A stretch of DNA of 64,000 bases from Epiperipatus broadwayi (lineage: Eukaryota; Onychophora; Udeonychophora; Euonychophora; Peripatidae). The stretch's first letter is position 1, and each line of letters starts with the position of its first letter. The position numbers and the translations under genes are program-made. Below the pieces are notes generated by a model that was not told the origin of the DNA, did no database searches, and saw only the letters and a list, made by a program, of their open reading frames with translations. Below are positions 1-12,846 of this stretch, in pieces. The DNA is taken from contig JAQFVV010006509.1 of NCBI GenBank assembly GCA_028023455.1, positions 124,001 through 188,000 on the forward strand, given 5' to 3'.

Positions 1-783
1 ATAAACTTAGCACATTTTCTGTTTCGTTAATAATTCTGGATATAAATTTTTAGACATAAATCTACTTGTCTTTTACTTCCTTATTTTACTGTTTTAATAA
101 TACTTGAAGATTCCAAAAAATATTGTATTTTAGCTCATAAGGTTTTGTAAGTTTGATATTTAAAATTATAAAAAAAAATTGGAATTGTTTCGCAAACTAT
201 TTAAACATTTTTGCCATTTATTAGTCTTTTAATATTCAAAAAACTAGAAACCACTATTAAGGTTTTTTTTTTAAGCCAAACGACTTTGGCATATATTGCA
301 CACAACCTTTGACGTTTTTATAAAGAAATTTAATAGAAAGCAAATAAATATTAGGAGCTAATTATCTATATTTGTTATCAACCCGGTATTAATTATACTT
401 AAATATAAAGGTAATATTTCTCATTTAGTCTAGTACTTTGTTGCAAAGATAGGCAGTTACTAATATTAATACCGCCCAATATTTTTAGTTTTTTAATGTC
501 AATATAATTCTTTTTGCCTGACCTTCTTTATTTAAATTAAGCAAAATTGTATGAGTAATAATTACAAACTTAAATTAATTTCCAATTAATGTATTTACAA
601 AGAAGCATTTTTAATACTGCACAAACATACATATGTATGTAACGATATATATGTGAAACAATAATATGCATAGCTAATATTTTGTAGCAAGAAATCTTTA
701 TATATTGCTAAATTTACTCGTAAAAATGCCTCCTCCCCTTTCACACACACTCTTTTTTTAAAATATATTTTTTAAAATTGCAG

Positions 784-1014
784 TGAAATGCCAAAATTGT
801 AGAAAATCAAAAAAGAAGAAACAAGACAAGGTTGTTGTTAGACTGTCAAGAACAAGATACTGATAAGACAAATGATAGCCCAAAGTCTCCACTAAGAGGA
901 TGTATAATACCACCATATGAAAGAACTCACTCATTCCACGTGGAAATGAACAATAATAATTTGAAAAAGCTGACCATTTATCATTGTCCAAAAGTAATTG
1001 AGCATTTGACCTAA
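784..1014 (+). other. Possible (weak) terminal exon or decayed coding fragment
   Basis: A pyrimidine-rich stretch ending in TTGCAG (778-783) looks like a splice acceptor. It is followed by about 230 bases less AT-rich than the flanks, and then by AATAAA-type signals near 1059-1070. One frame is open from 787 to the TAA at 1014 and gives a mixed-composition peptide rich in charged residues and Pro (for example CIIPPYERTHSFHVEM). However, that frame starts with TGA directly at the acceptor, so a spliced message would need another junction or a frameshift. The only phase open across the acceptor ends after about 25 codons (Lys-rich, with a CxxC). I do not recognise the peptide. It could be a chance ORF. 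Confidence 0.15.
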
Positions 1015-1364
1015 TTTACAATATTTTCATTATGATAAGCAATTATTTATTTTTATAAATAAATAAAATAACAATATATTTCAATTTTTTTTTTTAAAAA
1101 AAGAGCAAAAGATGACATCATTAATAGTAAAATTTATATGTTAAATTTATTCTCTGCCTGAAAAAGGTTAAGTTTCTAAGCAATATAATAAAAACTTGAT
1201 CATTATTAATATTAGTTTACAGTAATCCAGCTTAACCATGAATATAGGTGCATCATAAACCTTTATGACATAAATAATTAACTAAAAATGAAATAATATA
1301 AGACAATCAAGATCAAACTGTAGTACATAATTAGTTGAATGAAATTACTACAAGTATAGATGTT

Positions 1365-1474
1365 GTCATCAAGCTTTGGTGGTCAAGATGTCAGCAACAG
1401 CTGCTTTACAAGCAGTTGTTCCGGGTTTGTGGGTTTGCTTCCCAGCTGATGCTATGACACATGAGGAAAAAAAT
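1365..1474 (+). mobile_element. tRNA-derived SINE with A-tail and 11-bp target-site duplication
   Basis: The head has a pol III A-box-like TGGTCAAGATG near 1382 and a degenerate B-box region around 1425-1440. It closes with a GC-richer acceptor-like end (GCTTTGG paired loosely with CTGATGC), a short unit ending CACATGAGG, and a run of seven A. The 11-mer GTATAGATGTT lies immediately before (1354-1364) and after (1475-1485) as a perfect direct repeat, which is the mark of LINE-mediated retroposition. A second copy of the same family lies on the minus strand at 20911-21011. Short tRNA-derived SINEs mobilised by LINEs are abundant in cephalopods; the family name is unknown to me. Confidence 0.75.
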
Positions 1475-1485
1475 GTATAGATGTT

Positions 1486-2186
1486 ATGCAAGGAATTTCT
1501 CCCGAGGGATATTGGATCTGCAAAATTAGACTGGCTCAGCAACTTTGGCAAAAAAAGCCTAACTAATAATAATCTTACATAAGTTTCTCAATAGTATTAA
1601 TTCTATGTGAGATGATAATTTCAGAAGTATGTATATACCGAATCTCTCAAATAAGTAAGCAATCTTAAATGTTTTTTGGCAGAAGGAAATATTAATAGAT
1701 AAATTGTATAGATCATTAAGGTAATGATTTGCAAATAACAACGTGACATATGCTGTTATTAAAGAGCTCTATAAATAGTAACTTCTATTAAAAAAAATTT
1801 TTAATTGGTAACTTTTCATCTGTATTTTATCTCTTATTATATAGCTTAGTAAAATTAAAAATGGTTTATTGATGAACTATAGTTTGGACAGTGATTTCAT
1901 TCAGAAAATTACTGTGTGCTTTAACTCCTATACATATACGAAAAGAACCTGAAAGTTGATATGAAATTGTCTATCTCTTTAAAAACCAGGCATATTACTT
2001 TCTTACTCAGGTATTCATATAAAGTTCAAATGCCTCAGACTTGAGAGCATTTGAATTGATGCTGAGACTTCTAATTCCCAAATCAGATACTCTATCTACA
2101 GCACCAAACTGTGCAGGATGTCTATCTCATAAAATTTGATTAGTGATCATATCTAAATGATTATATATATATATATATATATAATG

Positions 2187-2228
<42 letters not shown>

Positions 2229-3786
2229 CAATATCACTAATGAATGATAAATGGTTAATATAATAAAAATAAATAATTCTACTTTTATTTTAATACAAGT
2301 ATATGGAATGCTTGTTTCAGACTTTTTAAGATTTGAGTACATAACAGGGATTGTAATAGCAGTTATTAAGGTTTAACATTGACATGATCATTTTAAAGAA
2401 AGTTTCATTGAATTAGCAAGTGGTGTATATTTTAGGTTCATTTATAGAGTAAAAATAGACTCATTGTGTTGAATAATTAAGTGTAGGATTTAAATAATAT
2501 TTTCTGATTTTGGAATTTCTATAATTAATAATAAAAAGACTAATATTAAATATTGATTTGTACTTGCAACATATCTCAATGTTTATTTTCCAATAATAGA
2601 AAAATTAAAGAGAAAAATATTTATTTCTTGTTGAATACACTTTTTTTTTTTTACTTTTTGAAAATATTAGTGAATGGATTGGTAAGAACAATGGACTTTA
2701 GAAATAAAGATGTTGGCTCTGTAAACTTGAATGGGTTGCTGTTAATAAATTTTGCATAATATCTGAATTGTCTCTTTTGAAGACTTTCTTTCAACAGAAA
2801 ATTCACTATAAATAAATTGTCATCCAAGTTCAAAATATTGGTATATTAAAATTTATAATTACAAGTTAATATGTAAAAAAAAAAAACTACTAAGTATTTA
2901 TAGGATCAGATCACTAACTAGATTATATGTAATGAAACTACAGTGTACAAATAAAGATTGACATTGGTAAAACATTTGATATACATTCTTAAAACAATTG
3001 CCATTAGTGCTAGGTAAAAGTGTTAATCACAAATATTTGCATTTTATTTTTCTATTAGGTAATGTTATTAAGCAGAAAATTTATTAAGGGGATGTTTCAA
3101 AGACAGGTTAGTAATAAAAGAAAAGGCAAGATGAATAAAATTCATTGAGTCTGTAATCTCTAGAAGTGTTTAATTTCCAATGCCAAAGAGCAGCATATTA
3201 ATGCTTATAGTATTGCTATACATATTAATAAAGTGATGCCCACAGAATAGATTTAACTATTTTTAAATGGTGAGCAATTATTTGTGTATAGGAAAGTTGC
3301 AAATATTTTTTATAAGAAAAGAATATTAAATGAATGTTAACAAAAGAGAAAATTATGAAAATGATTATTTTATTTCTTCATTTTGGGACTTGTTAAGAAT
3401 TATTTTAATCCACCATGGGCTTTTAACTTTACTAGTACATATGAAAAAGACTGTTCTTGGGTTCACTAAAATTAAATATTTCACTGGCTCTGTAATAATA
3501 ATTGTATTGTTACTAATTTTATTTAAAAGGAAAAATATGGATGTCTTTGCATTTTTGAATAATAAAGTGAATAAAGTTTCAAAGTAAATATAGATTTAAA
3601 AACATATGTTTGATAAAAAGTATATATTCAAACTGCATCTGAGTTACTGTTATTTGTGGACCATAGCCAATTTCGACTTTGCTTTGATTCACTGAGAATC
3701 AATAACATGGTATTATGTGACATTGATGAATTTAAATAGGTGATGGAAAATTTTAATTAATTTTTGAATAATGTTATAAAATTTAC
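1486..3786. other. AT-rich stretch with no recognisable gene
   Basis: Only short, low-complexity ORFs on either strand. It contains the (TA)n tract at 2157-2224. I see nothing else that can be supported. Confidence 0.6.
2157..2224. repeat. (TA)n microsatellite, two blocks
   Basis: Two (TA)n blocks, each introduced by ATGATTATATA, which suggests a local duplication. The tract ends in GTTACAATAT, the reverse complement of the TATTGTAAC motif that borders several other TA tracts in this window. Confidence 0.9.
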
Positions 3787-3789
3787 ATA

Positions 3790-3837
3790 TCATCATCATC
3801 ATTATCATCATCATTATCATCATCATCATCATCATCA

Positions 3838-3934
<97 letters not shown>

Positions 3935-4006
3935 TACTACTACTACTATCACTATCTTCATCCTTATTCTTATTTTTATTGTTGTTGTTAATGTTATTAT
4001 TATTAT
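3790..4006. repeat. Compound trinucleotide array (ATC)n(ATT)n(ACT)n
   Basis: About 50 bp of CAT/TCA units pass into about 95 bp of pure ATT, then ACT, CTT-like and GTT variants. It creates long homopolymeric pseudo-ORFs (Tyr or His on plus; Asn, Asp, Ile or Met on minus) that are artefacts. Confidence 0.95.
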
Positions 4007-4199
4007 GTTTCATAGCAAAACATCATTGGGCAAAAACAAGGTTACATTAGTAAGATAAATGATACAAGTAGCCTTAAACTGCAATTCCTATATATTATTG
4101 GATATGAAAGGTTACAGATTAAGTGCATGCATATAACATATAAAAGTATAACTGATATTAGAAGTTACATATGTATTATTATCTTTTTTCCATTTTCTT

Positions 4200-6545
4200 T
4201 CAAGTCATGCCAAACAATTTTTGAAGAAAAAATTGAGGGGGGTTATAATTTGTGATCTAGGTGGCTGGTACCTTGGTGTTATGCAGCTGAAAATAATGGA
4301 TTGGATGAGAACTAATGTGATTGTTTCATCTTTATTTGTGAAAAGATGTCTGTTAGTAGTGAATGTGGCTGTGCACTGTGAACACCATATCTTATAGGAT
4401 GGTGTAGTAAACTAAGGAATTAAATTAATGTGATTGTATTTAGAGGTTAAATTGATTATGTCTGTGGAGACTAGAGATTGGGCTGATGTCTCAATGACAA
4501 TCATGTGGCTGCATATATGTCTGGGTGGAAAAGTTTGAAGTCTCTAACTCTGTGTTGTTCAAGTTTATTTGAAAAGGTAGCAGAGTGACATATGGTCCTG
4601 TTATCAAAGAAAAGGTGTATCACATACACCAGAAGCCATATAGAGTAAATGTAGTTGCACATATGGCAGAGATGACTTGTTCAGGGTAAATTTCAAATAT
4701 TGTATTAATTGTGGTGGTGTTCTACCTATATATAGTCAACAGGATTTTCTGAGTACAATCCAGGGCTGACCAGTTGTGACATATAATATGCTGAATTTCT
4801 TTTTCAAAGTGTGAGGTAATAAGGCACAAAGTTTAAGTCTAAGAAGGAATTCAAAAAATTTAAGTTCTAGAGACCATTTTTTAAGGTTTTGGAGTAGCTG
4901 TCTGTTGTTAATGCAAAGAATTGAAAAGGGGGGATCCGTGGAAAAATTTGTATGTAGGAACCATTAAGTATATTTCTGTGGGTTTCAGAGATTTATTTTA
5001 TGATGAATTTCTTAAAATTGGCATATTAGCAATGATATATATCCATATTAGGAGTGGCCAGTCTGTGAAAGCTATGTTTATGCACATTCTAGTGCTTGAA
5101 AGTGCTTTGTAATGTCAGTGATAGTTTGAAACTTTCTGAATGTAGAAAACGCTGATGGAATGCAATCCTAACTCATTTCAGATTGGTGAAAAGCTGACTT
5201 GCTTGGTGGAGACAGACACTGTATTTCTGCATCACAACATTTTATTACAAAGTAATGAAATATAGGAGGTTAAGGATTTTGAAAATTTTATGATAGGCAA
5301 GTAACAGGTGATTTTTGTGATTATCAGTTGACTGATGAGGTAAAACTTGATATGATTGGCAGAGTGAGGATATAAATTCACTCATCATCATTCTTGAATT
5401 TATTTTAGATTTTCTGCCTCATATTAAAAGCACTGAGATGGAATGGGAAACTAGGAAAAGCAGAGGGCTGACTTTGATAAAGTTGGGTGTGTGGTTTGCC
5501 AACTATGCAAGTGTGTTAATTATATTTAAGTTTATATTTGTTCATTTACCCAATATTCTCTGAAGAGTAGGAAGGTGCTTTTAGGAGGTTAAGAAAATGA
5601 TGAAATCAACCATGTAGATCAGGCATTCTATTTGAATATTGGTGTGTGGAATTTAAATTCCTAGGATTTCTTTTTGTGATCTTGGTTATGAGAGGCCTAA
5701 TATATGTGATAAATAGTAGGAAAATGAAAGGTGAGTATTGAGGAACATCTTGCTAAAGGGTGAGTGGCAGTGATGATCTGCTATTAAATGCAACATGAAT
5801 CTCTACTAAACAGTAAGTTGGTCAAAGTTTATAAAAAAAAGGGAGGGAAATGTAATGGTGGTTGCAAGCATGTGAATTAGGGTATCTGTTGGAAGTGAGT
5901 TAAAGGCTGTCTTGATTTGAATTGAATTGCTATTGGAGCATTTTTTCTCCTTTCTCAAACAGAGTCTAGAATTGTTTTGAACAATAGTGCCACTTGGCTT
6001 ATAGATGATCATTTTGGTAAATTGCATGGTTGTTATTAATAGGAATTGGTGTACTTTCTATTTTTCCTTAAGAACTTTTTTTTTCCAAATCTTTATGCCA
6101 AGGAGTGTCATAAAAATAGATTGAAGATTGAATGGATTAGATATTTGGGTATATTTTTTATTGAATGGTACTAGTGAGGTAGAATATAAACCTGTGATAC
6201 TGTAAAGATTTTGTGATAGAAAATTTGCTAGATCACATAGGCAAATGATGATTAAGCAGCTGAGGTATGAAAAAACAAACTTGGGATTTCCATGGGGCTC
6301 AGGATAGCAGTTATGTGGTATTGTAAAAAACACTGAGTGTAAACTCAGCCTTATGGAAAGGGGTGTGTGATTCTGATTGGCCAAATAGGCCAGTTTTAGA
6401 TTTAAATGCTTTGTGTGCTTATAATTTTAACTTATATTGGTTTAATCAGATTGTATCCAGCAGTAGTCCCATTCCAACCTTGAAAGCTATGGCAACTTTT
6501 ATATAAAGTTTTGAGGAGTAGCTTAGAAAAGACAGAGAATGAGAA
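4200..6545 (-). other. GC-richer block, possible decayed non-LTR retrotransposon on the minus strand
   Basis: This 2.3-kb block is visibly less AT-rich than its surroundings and on the plus strand is G/T/purine-rich. On the minus strand around 5690-5780 one frame reads QDVPQYSPFIFLLFI, which resembles the reverse-transcriptase motif GVPQGS...P.LFLLFI of CR1/Jockey-type LINEs with a small deletion. Further upstream on that strand a PVALLF-like string (near 5975) could be the RPIALL motif. There is no FADD and no long ORF; stops and frameshifts are everywhere. The alternative is an unrelated interspersed repeat with chance similarity. Confidence 0.25.
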
Positions 6546-6547
6546 AG

Positions 6548-6569
6548 AGTAGTAGTAGTAGTAGTAGTA
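6548..6569 (+). repeat. (AGT)n short microsatellite
   Basis: About seven AGT units at the edge of the GC-richer block; it could be the border of that repeat. Confidence 0.85.
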
Positions 6570-6572
6570 ACA

Positions 6573-9468
6573 GTCATAGTAGTATTACTATTAGATGACA
6601 TTTAGGTCAATTGTAATGCCTGCTACACAATCATATTTAATTTGGAGCAGTATGTTTTCAATTTTCACCAGGAGACTACGAAGATTCATATATGTTTGTA
6701 ATGAATTATATTTATCTAATGATATAACAAAAATAGAATCATTTTTAAAAACTATACATCTGTGCTTTAATCAAGAGTTTATAGTTTTTAAGATCACATC
6801 CACTTGTTTTTTTTTTTTTATATTAAAATTTTCAAAAAGGTCTTGTCCAACATTGTAGTTCAAAGCATTGAAAAGTGTTCTATTATTTTTCTTTAGTATT
6901 CAGCTTCCCTGTCTGTAGGCAATCACAGAAAACACTATAGATTGGTTCATTCTATTTTTTAGTTCTTAAGCCATACGTACTTATACATTTACATTTGCTT
7001 TTGATCAGAAGGTAAAACTGCCAACCATTTCTATGCCTTCATTAACAGTTTTGGGGTAAATTGCTGGACCTATTAATTTCTGTTGGCATTGCTTTTAGTA
7101 TGAATCTAATTTTTAAATAATTTATTTTATCTTGGACTTTTTATAATCCTTTATATTAAAATGTTTAGTAGTTCAACTGTGTAGCAGTTTTTATCAAAGC
7201 TCTAAAATATAATGGTATTTATATATTTTATTATTTTTAAATATACATATAATTTGGATCTATTTAATGAGAGTATTAGATATATAGCACCATTTTTAAA
7301 GGTTGGCTTAAGAAAAGATTATTCAATGTTAATTTCTTTATATTTGCTGAGAATGTTTTCAGCTGTAGAATTCAGAATCATATTATTCAGCTGAAATAAT
7401 GCTCAGGAAAAATAAAAAAAATTATCATTGAATATTTTTTTCTTAAGCCAATGTTTAAAAAAATAGTGATATATATATATTACAAATTGCATATGAAGAG
7501 AAAAAAAACTGAGAGAATTGAGAGTACGAACATTTATATTAATTTTTCAATTTTTTGGCCTTTATTTGTAATTCAAGACTCAAAAGTTATTTATTATCCT
7601 TACACATATTTTTATGTACATATATAAATTAAACAATTTTTAAAAATATAATTTTCAATATAATCATTTAAAACCAAAAACTATCAATAATTTAAAAAAA
7701 TCTTTTAAAAGTAATTATATTCAAATTTTTATTATTTATCTTCTATAATATCAATATCTTAGTATTATTATAAATATCTTTTTAAATTCATTTTCTTCCT
7801 ACCTTTTAACTTGTTTTTTAACTTTCTAGTGAAACTTTAAAAGTGTTTTAGTATAAATGTGATACTATCTGCTTGTCTTAATGTTTTTATCACCAATCGT
7901 AAATTCACATTTGTCTTTGACTAATGCAATTATAATTAGAGTTTTAATATATGAACGAATAGATGTGATGATGTGCGGACCGGACAGCCTCCTTTTCCAA
8001 CATGAAAATAGAACTTTTGAATGTTTACTAAAGCATGTACATACAAATTGTTTTTGAAGTTGCCAAATCTTTTAATTAACGCAATGCAACCAAGTTATAC
8101 ATCTCCTAGTTTCCTTTGAGTTTAACTCTTTAATCTGTGCTGAATGATTTTTAGAATGATTTATAATGAGGCATATTACAGGAGCTATTTATAATAGCAT
8201 GAAAGTCTTCTGAGACTTTTTCTTAATATAAAAATATTAATTTTATAAAAATATTAACTGATTTTATAGCCTTTTGGATAGCGTTCTAGATTAATTAGCA
8301 CAATTTTGTTAGCTTTTTTTATTATTATTATAGTTTTTTCAAAAATATCTGACTGCAATGTTATCAATAACAGTGGAATAATCTCAAGATAAATTTTACT
8401 TTAAATAATGTGCAGTGCTTTAAAAATCGTCTTGATTTTTTTCAAACCATTTACTCATAATTGAAGCTTTACTTTGAACTTACTATTTTTTTAATATACC
8501 TCTTGCTTCTTTCAATCATAATCAGCTTTTAATTTTTGTGTAAACATTATTATAATAGTGCTCATTTTCCCTAACATATATATTTCAATTTTTTATTCAT
8601 TTTAATGCCATCATCACTAAATTTTCTGATATCTATTTTGATTATTTTGTATTTCTTTTCATATTTTGCATTTTTAATGACTTTTTGCACTTCTTTTCTT
8701 ATTCCCATCTATCTCACCACCAATTTCAAATAAAGGTATATACTTATGTTATAGTCTGGCAGTAAAATTTTAGTCTTCATTAAAATTATTATGAATATTT
8801 CTGATTGCTAAATATTTGATAGAATTTAATTAAGTAAGTAAATTTACTTTCAGAAATAAATAGTTGAAGATCTCTAGAGTATTTTTGTTTCCACTATACA
8901 TTCTTTATTAACATAGCTACCCGTGACCTACAAATGCTTTAAATATATTCATCATTAACCATGTAAATAAATTGGCATTGTTACAGAAAGTGGAGTTGTT
9001 ATTTTACAATTTTGATAAAAATGATTGTTTAAAGTTATTGAAAGTGAAATTTAATTAATTAATTAAATAAAACATACTATCAAATATTTAGCAATCATGA
9101 ATACTCATAACTAATGAAGAGTAAAATTTCAGGACCCCACTAATATGTAAATAGCTAAAACTAATACCAATTTTTAATTTTATTAGCAATGAATATAATG
9201 TCTAGATTATATCCAAAATATTGAACAATTTACTATATTTTTTTATATTCTGAGTTCAAGTTTATTGATTGGAAACGAATTCTACCATTTTCATTGTTCT
9301 AACTAATTATTCTAGTCATCCTACTAATTAATCTGTATTAACTGACATCAATATCATTTTCTTTGGAGGTTTTTTTTTATTACCCTACCATTCTAATCCT
9401 GCAGTTTTGTCAAATTAAGCCTCATATAAAATAGTCAATTTCTTTTCCATTTATTTGATTAAATAAAG
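6573..9468. other. AT-rich stretch with no recognisable gene
   Basis: No ORF over about 90 codons and none with family resemblance. T-rich runs on both strands. I see nothing to annotate. Confidence 0.6.
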
Positions 9469-9562
9469 ATTGACTTATATATATATTACATTTTAATAGA
9501 GAGGTTTAAAAATTTATTGACTTATATATATATTACATTTTAATAGAGAGGTTTAAAAAGAC
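9469..9562 (+). repeat. 47-bp tandem duplication just upstream of the LINE
   Basis: A 47-bp segment starting ATTGACTTATATATATATTA and ending in GAGAGGTTTAAAA occurs twice head to tail (9469-9515 and 9516-9562), essentially identical, so it is recent. Confidence 0.9.
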
Positions 9563-9840
9563 TATTGTCATGGTGATTAAGACAATATATTATATATCAT
9601 TTTATTTTTACTTTTAACCGAGCAGGGCAAATTCCTAATGTCCACTCCATACATTCTTGTCGTTGCAGCTGTTATTACTATATGTTTATTCATATAGTAT
9701 ACGAACATGGATGGGATGCTCACCAACACACATTAGCCAGTGTGGTGAGTTTATTGGCTTTTTACCTCTGAGTTTAAGATCAAGAAACACCATGGTCTTT
9801 CTTCTCAGTGCCTGATAAGGCAGAATGAATGTTTGTGTAA

Positions 9841-11328
9841 ATGATAAAGATTTTTCCCAATTATACAATTATGACAGACAAAAATAAAGCATGGCCCTTA
9901 ATCCCAGGAGGCTGTAAAGTCACCAACCAAGGCAGCAGTTGGTGGCCGAAGGCGGAGGGTGCTAAGAATATCCTGGAGGCGGACCCAGGCTGCCATTTGA
10001 TGACGACTTTTTATTTAGGTACTTACAACTGCAGATCACTTTCAAGTGAAGGAAGATTGCAAGAATTAGAAGAAGAACTCTCTTATATTAAATGGGATAT
10101 TATTGGACTTTGTGAAGTTAGAAGAAAAGGTGAAGAGACAATTGATTTAAAAAGTGGACATATGCTCTATTATAAAGGCACAAATATTGGAAATACAAGT
10201 GGAGTAGGATTCATTATAAATAAAAAGTGGAAGAACAATATTGTGGAGATTGATGGTGTATTAGACAGAGTGGCAAGATTAGTTATACAACTTAATAGCA
10301 GATATCAAATGCAAATAATTCAGGTTTATGCCCCAACAAGTTCTCACAGTGATGAAGTAGTAGAAGATTTTTATATGGATGTACAAAAGGCTTTTGATCA
10401 GAGTAAACAACATTTTAAAATTGTTATGGGAGATTTTAATGCTAGAATTGGTAAACAAATGAAAGATGAAAGTGTTGTAGGTAATTTTGGTTATGGTAAT
10501 AGAAATGACAGAGGACATAGACTTGTGGAGTTTGCAGAGAAGGAAAAACTTTATATTATGAATTCTTTTTTTGAGAAAAATGTTAGAAGGAAATGGACAT
10601 GGAAGCATCCAAATGAAGGTACAGCAGAATTGGATTATATTTTGACTAACAGGAAATACATATTTCAAGATTGTAATGTTCTTAATAAATTTAACACAGG
10701 AAGTGATCATCGATTAGTAAGGGGTAAGATACATGTTAATGTAAAACTAGAGAGACAAAAATTATTAAAAAAAACTATATTTACAGTTGATATTCCTAAT
10801 CTTCAGAAACATTCTAATGAATTTAAATTAGAACTTACAAATCGGTTTCAAGTATTAGTAGATTTTGAACATGATTCAGATTTGAATGAAATTAATATGA
10901 AAATAACTGATACACTTTTAAAAACTGCAACAAAGATAGCTGGTAGAAAAAAGCAGCAATTGACTAATAAAATTTCTACTGAGACTAGAGAACTTATGAA
11001 GAAAAGAAGGAATATGAAGATATGCAAGAATGATGCATTAAAAAGAATTGAATATCTCGAATTTTGTAAAATGGTGCAGAAAAGAGTTGAAAATGATATA
11101 AGAAAGTATAACTGTGAACTAGCAAGAAAAGCTGTAGAAGAAAATAAAAGTCTTAAGAATGTAAAACAACATTTTGGTATTAGTAGGAAATTTATATCTG
11201 CAATAAGGAAAAAAGATGGAATTATTACTAAAAAGAGGGATGACATTATGAAATTGGTAGAAGATTTTTATCAAGAATTATATAGTAATAAAGAACAAGT
11301 ACCTCCTATATCTATTACATCTTTCTAA
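9841..11328 (+). pseudogene. LINE ORF, N-terminal part: AP-like endonuclease domain
   Basis: This is the first half of the LINE polyprotein, which would nick target DNA to prime reverse transcription. From the first in-frame ATG (a TAA sits just before it) it has a poorly conserved 57-residue leader, then an exonuclease/endonuclease/phosphatase fold. LGTYN is at 59-63 (Asn63), the acidic residue is in GLCEVR (Glu92), VYAPT at 162-166, GDFNA at 197-201 (Asp198, Asn200), ELDYI at 263-267 (Asp265), and GSDHR at 287-291 with the catalytic Asp289-His290 pair. All expected active-site residues seem present. A Lys/Glu-rich linker follows (about 300-470). It ends at TAA 11326-11328; the downstream reverse transcriptase continues in the same frame, so this stop most likely inactivates the copy. 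Confidence 0.9.
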
Positions 11329-12828
11329 TTGCCCAGAATTTTAAATGAAGAAGTGAGAAATGCAATTAAATGTATGAAAAAAGGAAAGGCTCCAGGTAAT
11401 GATGGAATTATAATTGATATATTAAAAGAAGCAGGTGAAGAAACAGAAAAAATATTAGCAAAGTTATATACCAAATGTCTAAATGATAAAGATGTACCGG
11501 ATGATTGGAAGAATGCAGTAATAATATTAATATTTAAAAAAGGTGATAAAGAAGATATTAGAAATTACAGACCTATCAGCCTTTTATCAGTTTTATATAA
11601 AATTTTTACCAAGATAATTACAACTCGTCTACAGGGAACCTTGGATTTTCACCAACCAAGAGAACAAGCTGGATTTAAAAGTGGTTTTAGTACAGTAGAT
11701 CATATTCAAGTATTGAGAGAAGTTATAGAAAGGACAAATGAATATGAGTTGTCATTATGTTTTGGATTTGTAGATTATGAAAAGGCATTTGATTCTATAA
11801 ACATTTCTTCAGTGATTAAAGCATTGGATCATCAAGGTATAGATCCAGGATATTGTCATATTTTAAAGAATATTTATAAAAATGCAACAGCAACAATTAG
11901 ATTACATAATGATACTGGGAAAGTCAACATTGAGAAAGGTGTAAGACAAGGTGACTCCATATCTCCAAAACTTTGTACAGCAGTGCTGCAAGAAGTATTT
12001 TGTGGATTAAAATGGGAAACTAAAGGAGTGAAAGTAAATGGAGATTATTTAAGTCATTTAGATTTCGCAGATGATGTAGTTGTTTTTGCAAATAATGCTT
12101 CCAAGCTGCAGGAAATGTTGCAGGAGTTATCAGATGAAAGTAGGAAAGTAGGACTAAAGATAAATGTTAAAAAGACTAAAGTAATGTTTAATCAATTTGC
12201 TCAAAATATGAAAATAAAGATTGATTATGATGAATTAGAAGAAGTTAAGAGTTACAAATACCTTGGTCAGATTATTAATACAGATGGAAACATAATAGAG
12301 GAAATTAATCATAGAATTAAACTTGGTTGGAGTGCTTTTGGTAGAAATAACTTGATATTAAAAGGAAATATGCCTATGTGTTTGAAAAGAAAGGTTTTTA
12401 ACAAATGTGTTTTACCAGTTCTTACTTATGGATCTGAGACTTGGACACTTAATAGAAGATCAATACAGAGACTTCAGACCACTCAAAGAAGTATGGAGAG
12501 ATGTATGTTGGGAGTAACAAGAAGAGATCGAAAACGCAATGTATGGGTAAGAGAACAAACAGGTGTTACTGACATCATTGAAAAAATTAAAAGATTGAAG
12601 TGGAGTTGGGCTGGACATATTGCTAGAAGAGATGATAATAGATGGACAACTGAAATTTTAAACTGGATTCCAAGAGATTGTAAAAGACCCAGAAGGAGAC
12701 CACATGTAAGATGGATGGATGAAATAGGAAAATGTGTAGGGGTGATGTGGAGAAGAGAAGCTAAAGATCGGAGAAGATGGATTAAACTTGGAGAGACCTT
12801 CATCCTGCAGTGGATTGATAATGGTTGA
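11329..12828 (+). pseudogene. LINE ORF, C-terminal part: reverse transcriptase
   Basis: This continues the frame of the endonuclease directly after the single TAA; it has no ATG of its own at the border. Counting from 11329, motifs run in the usual order: GKAPGNDGI (19-27), LIFKKGD and NYRPISLL (67-86), [13 protein letters not shown] (113-125), FVDYEKAFD (147-155, catalytic Asp149), [10 protein letters not shown] (204-213), [12 protein letters not shown] (243-254, the FADD form of the YxDD box) and [12 protein letters not shown]. After the thumb, the tail reads [10 protein letters not shown], then [15 protein letters not shown] and RWMDEI, typical of RTE/BovB-like proteins. All catalytic aspartates are kept. 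The tail runs into the (GAT)n end of the element. Confidence 0.92.
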
Positions 12829-12846
12829 TAATGATGATGATGATGA
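12829..12846 (+). repeat. (GAT)n 3' terminal repeat of the LINE
   Basis: TAATGATGATGATGATGAC follows the stop codon with almost no 3' UTR. RTE elements typically end in such a short tandem repeat rather than poly(A). Confidence 0.75.

Noticed and set aside
3713-4013. ORFs with poly-Tyr/His, poly-Asn/Asp and poly-Ile/Met
   Set aside because: All six-frame products of the trinucleotide array.
5806-6384. Minus-strand ORFs of 73 and 108 codons as host genes
   Set aside because: Lie in the candidate decayed LINE block, in inconsistent frames, with no recognisable domain.
9841-12828. Endogenous viral element
   Set aside because: The domain order endonuclease then reverse transcriptase with an RTE-like tail, and no protease, RNase H, integrase or capsid, shows a non-LTR retrotransposon. 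No viral gene was seen anywhere in the window.
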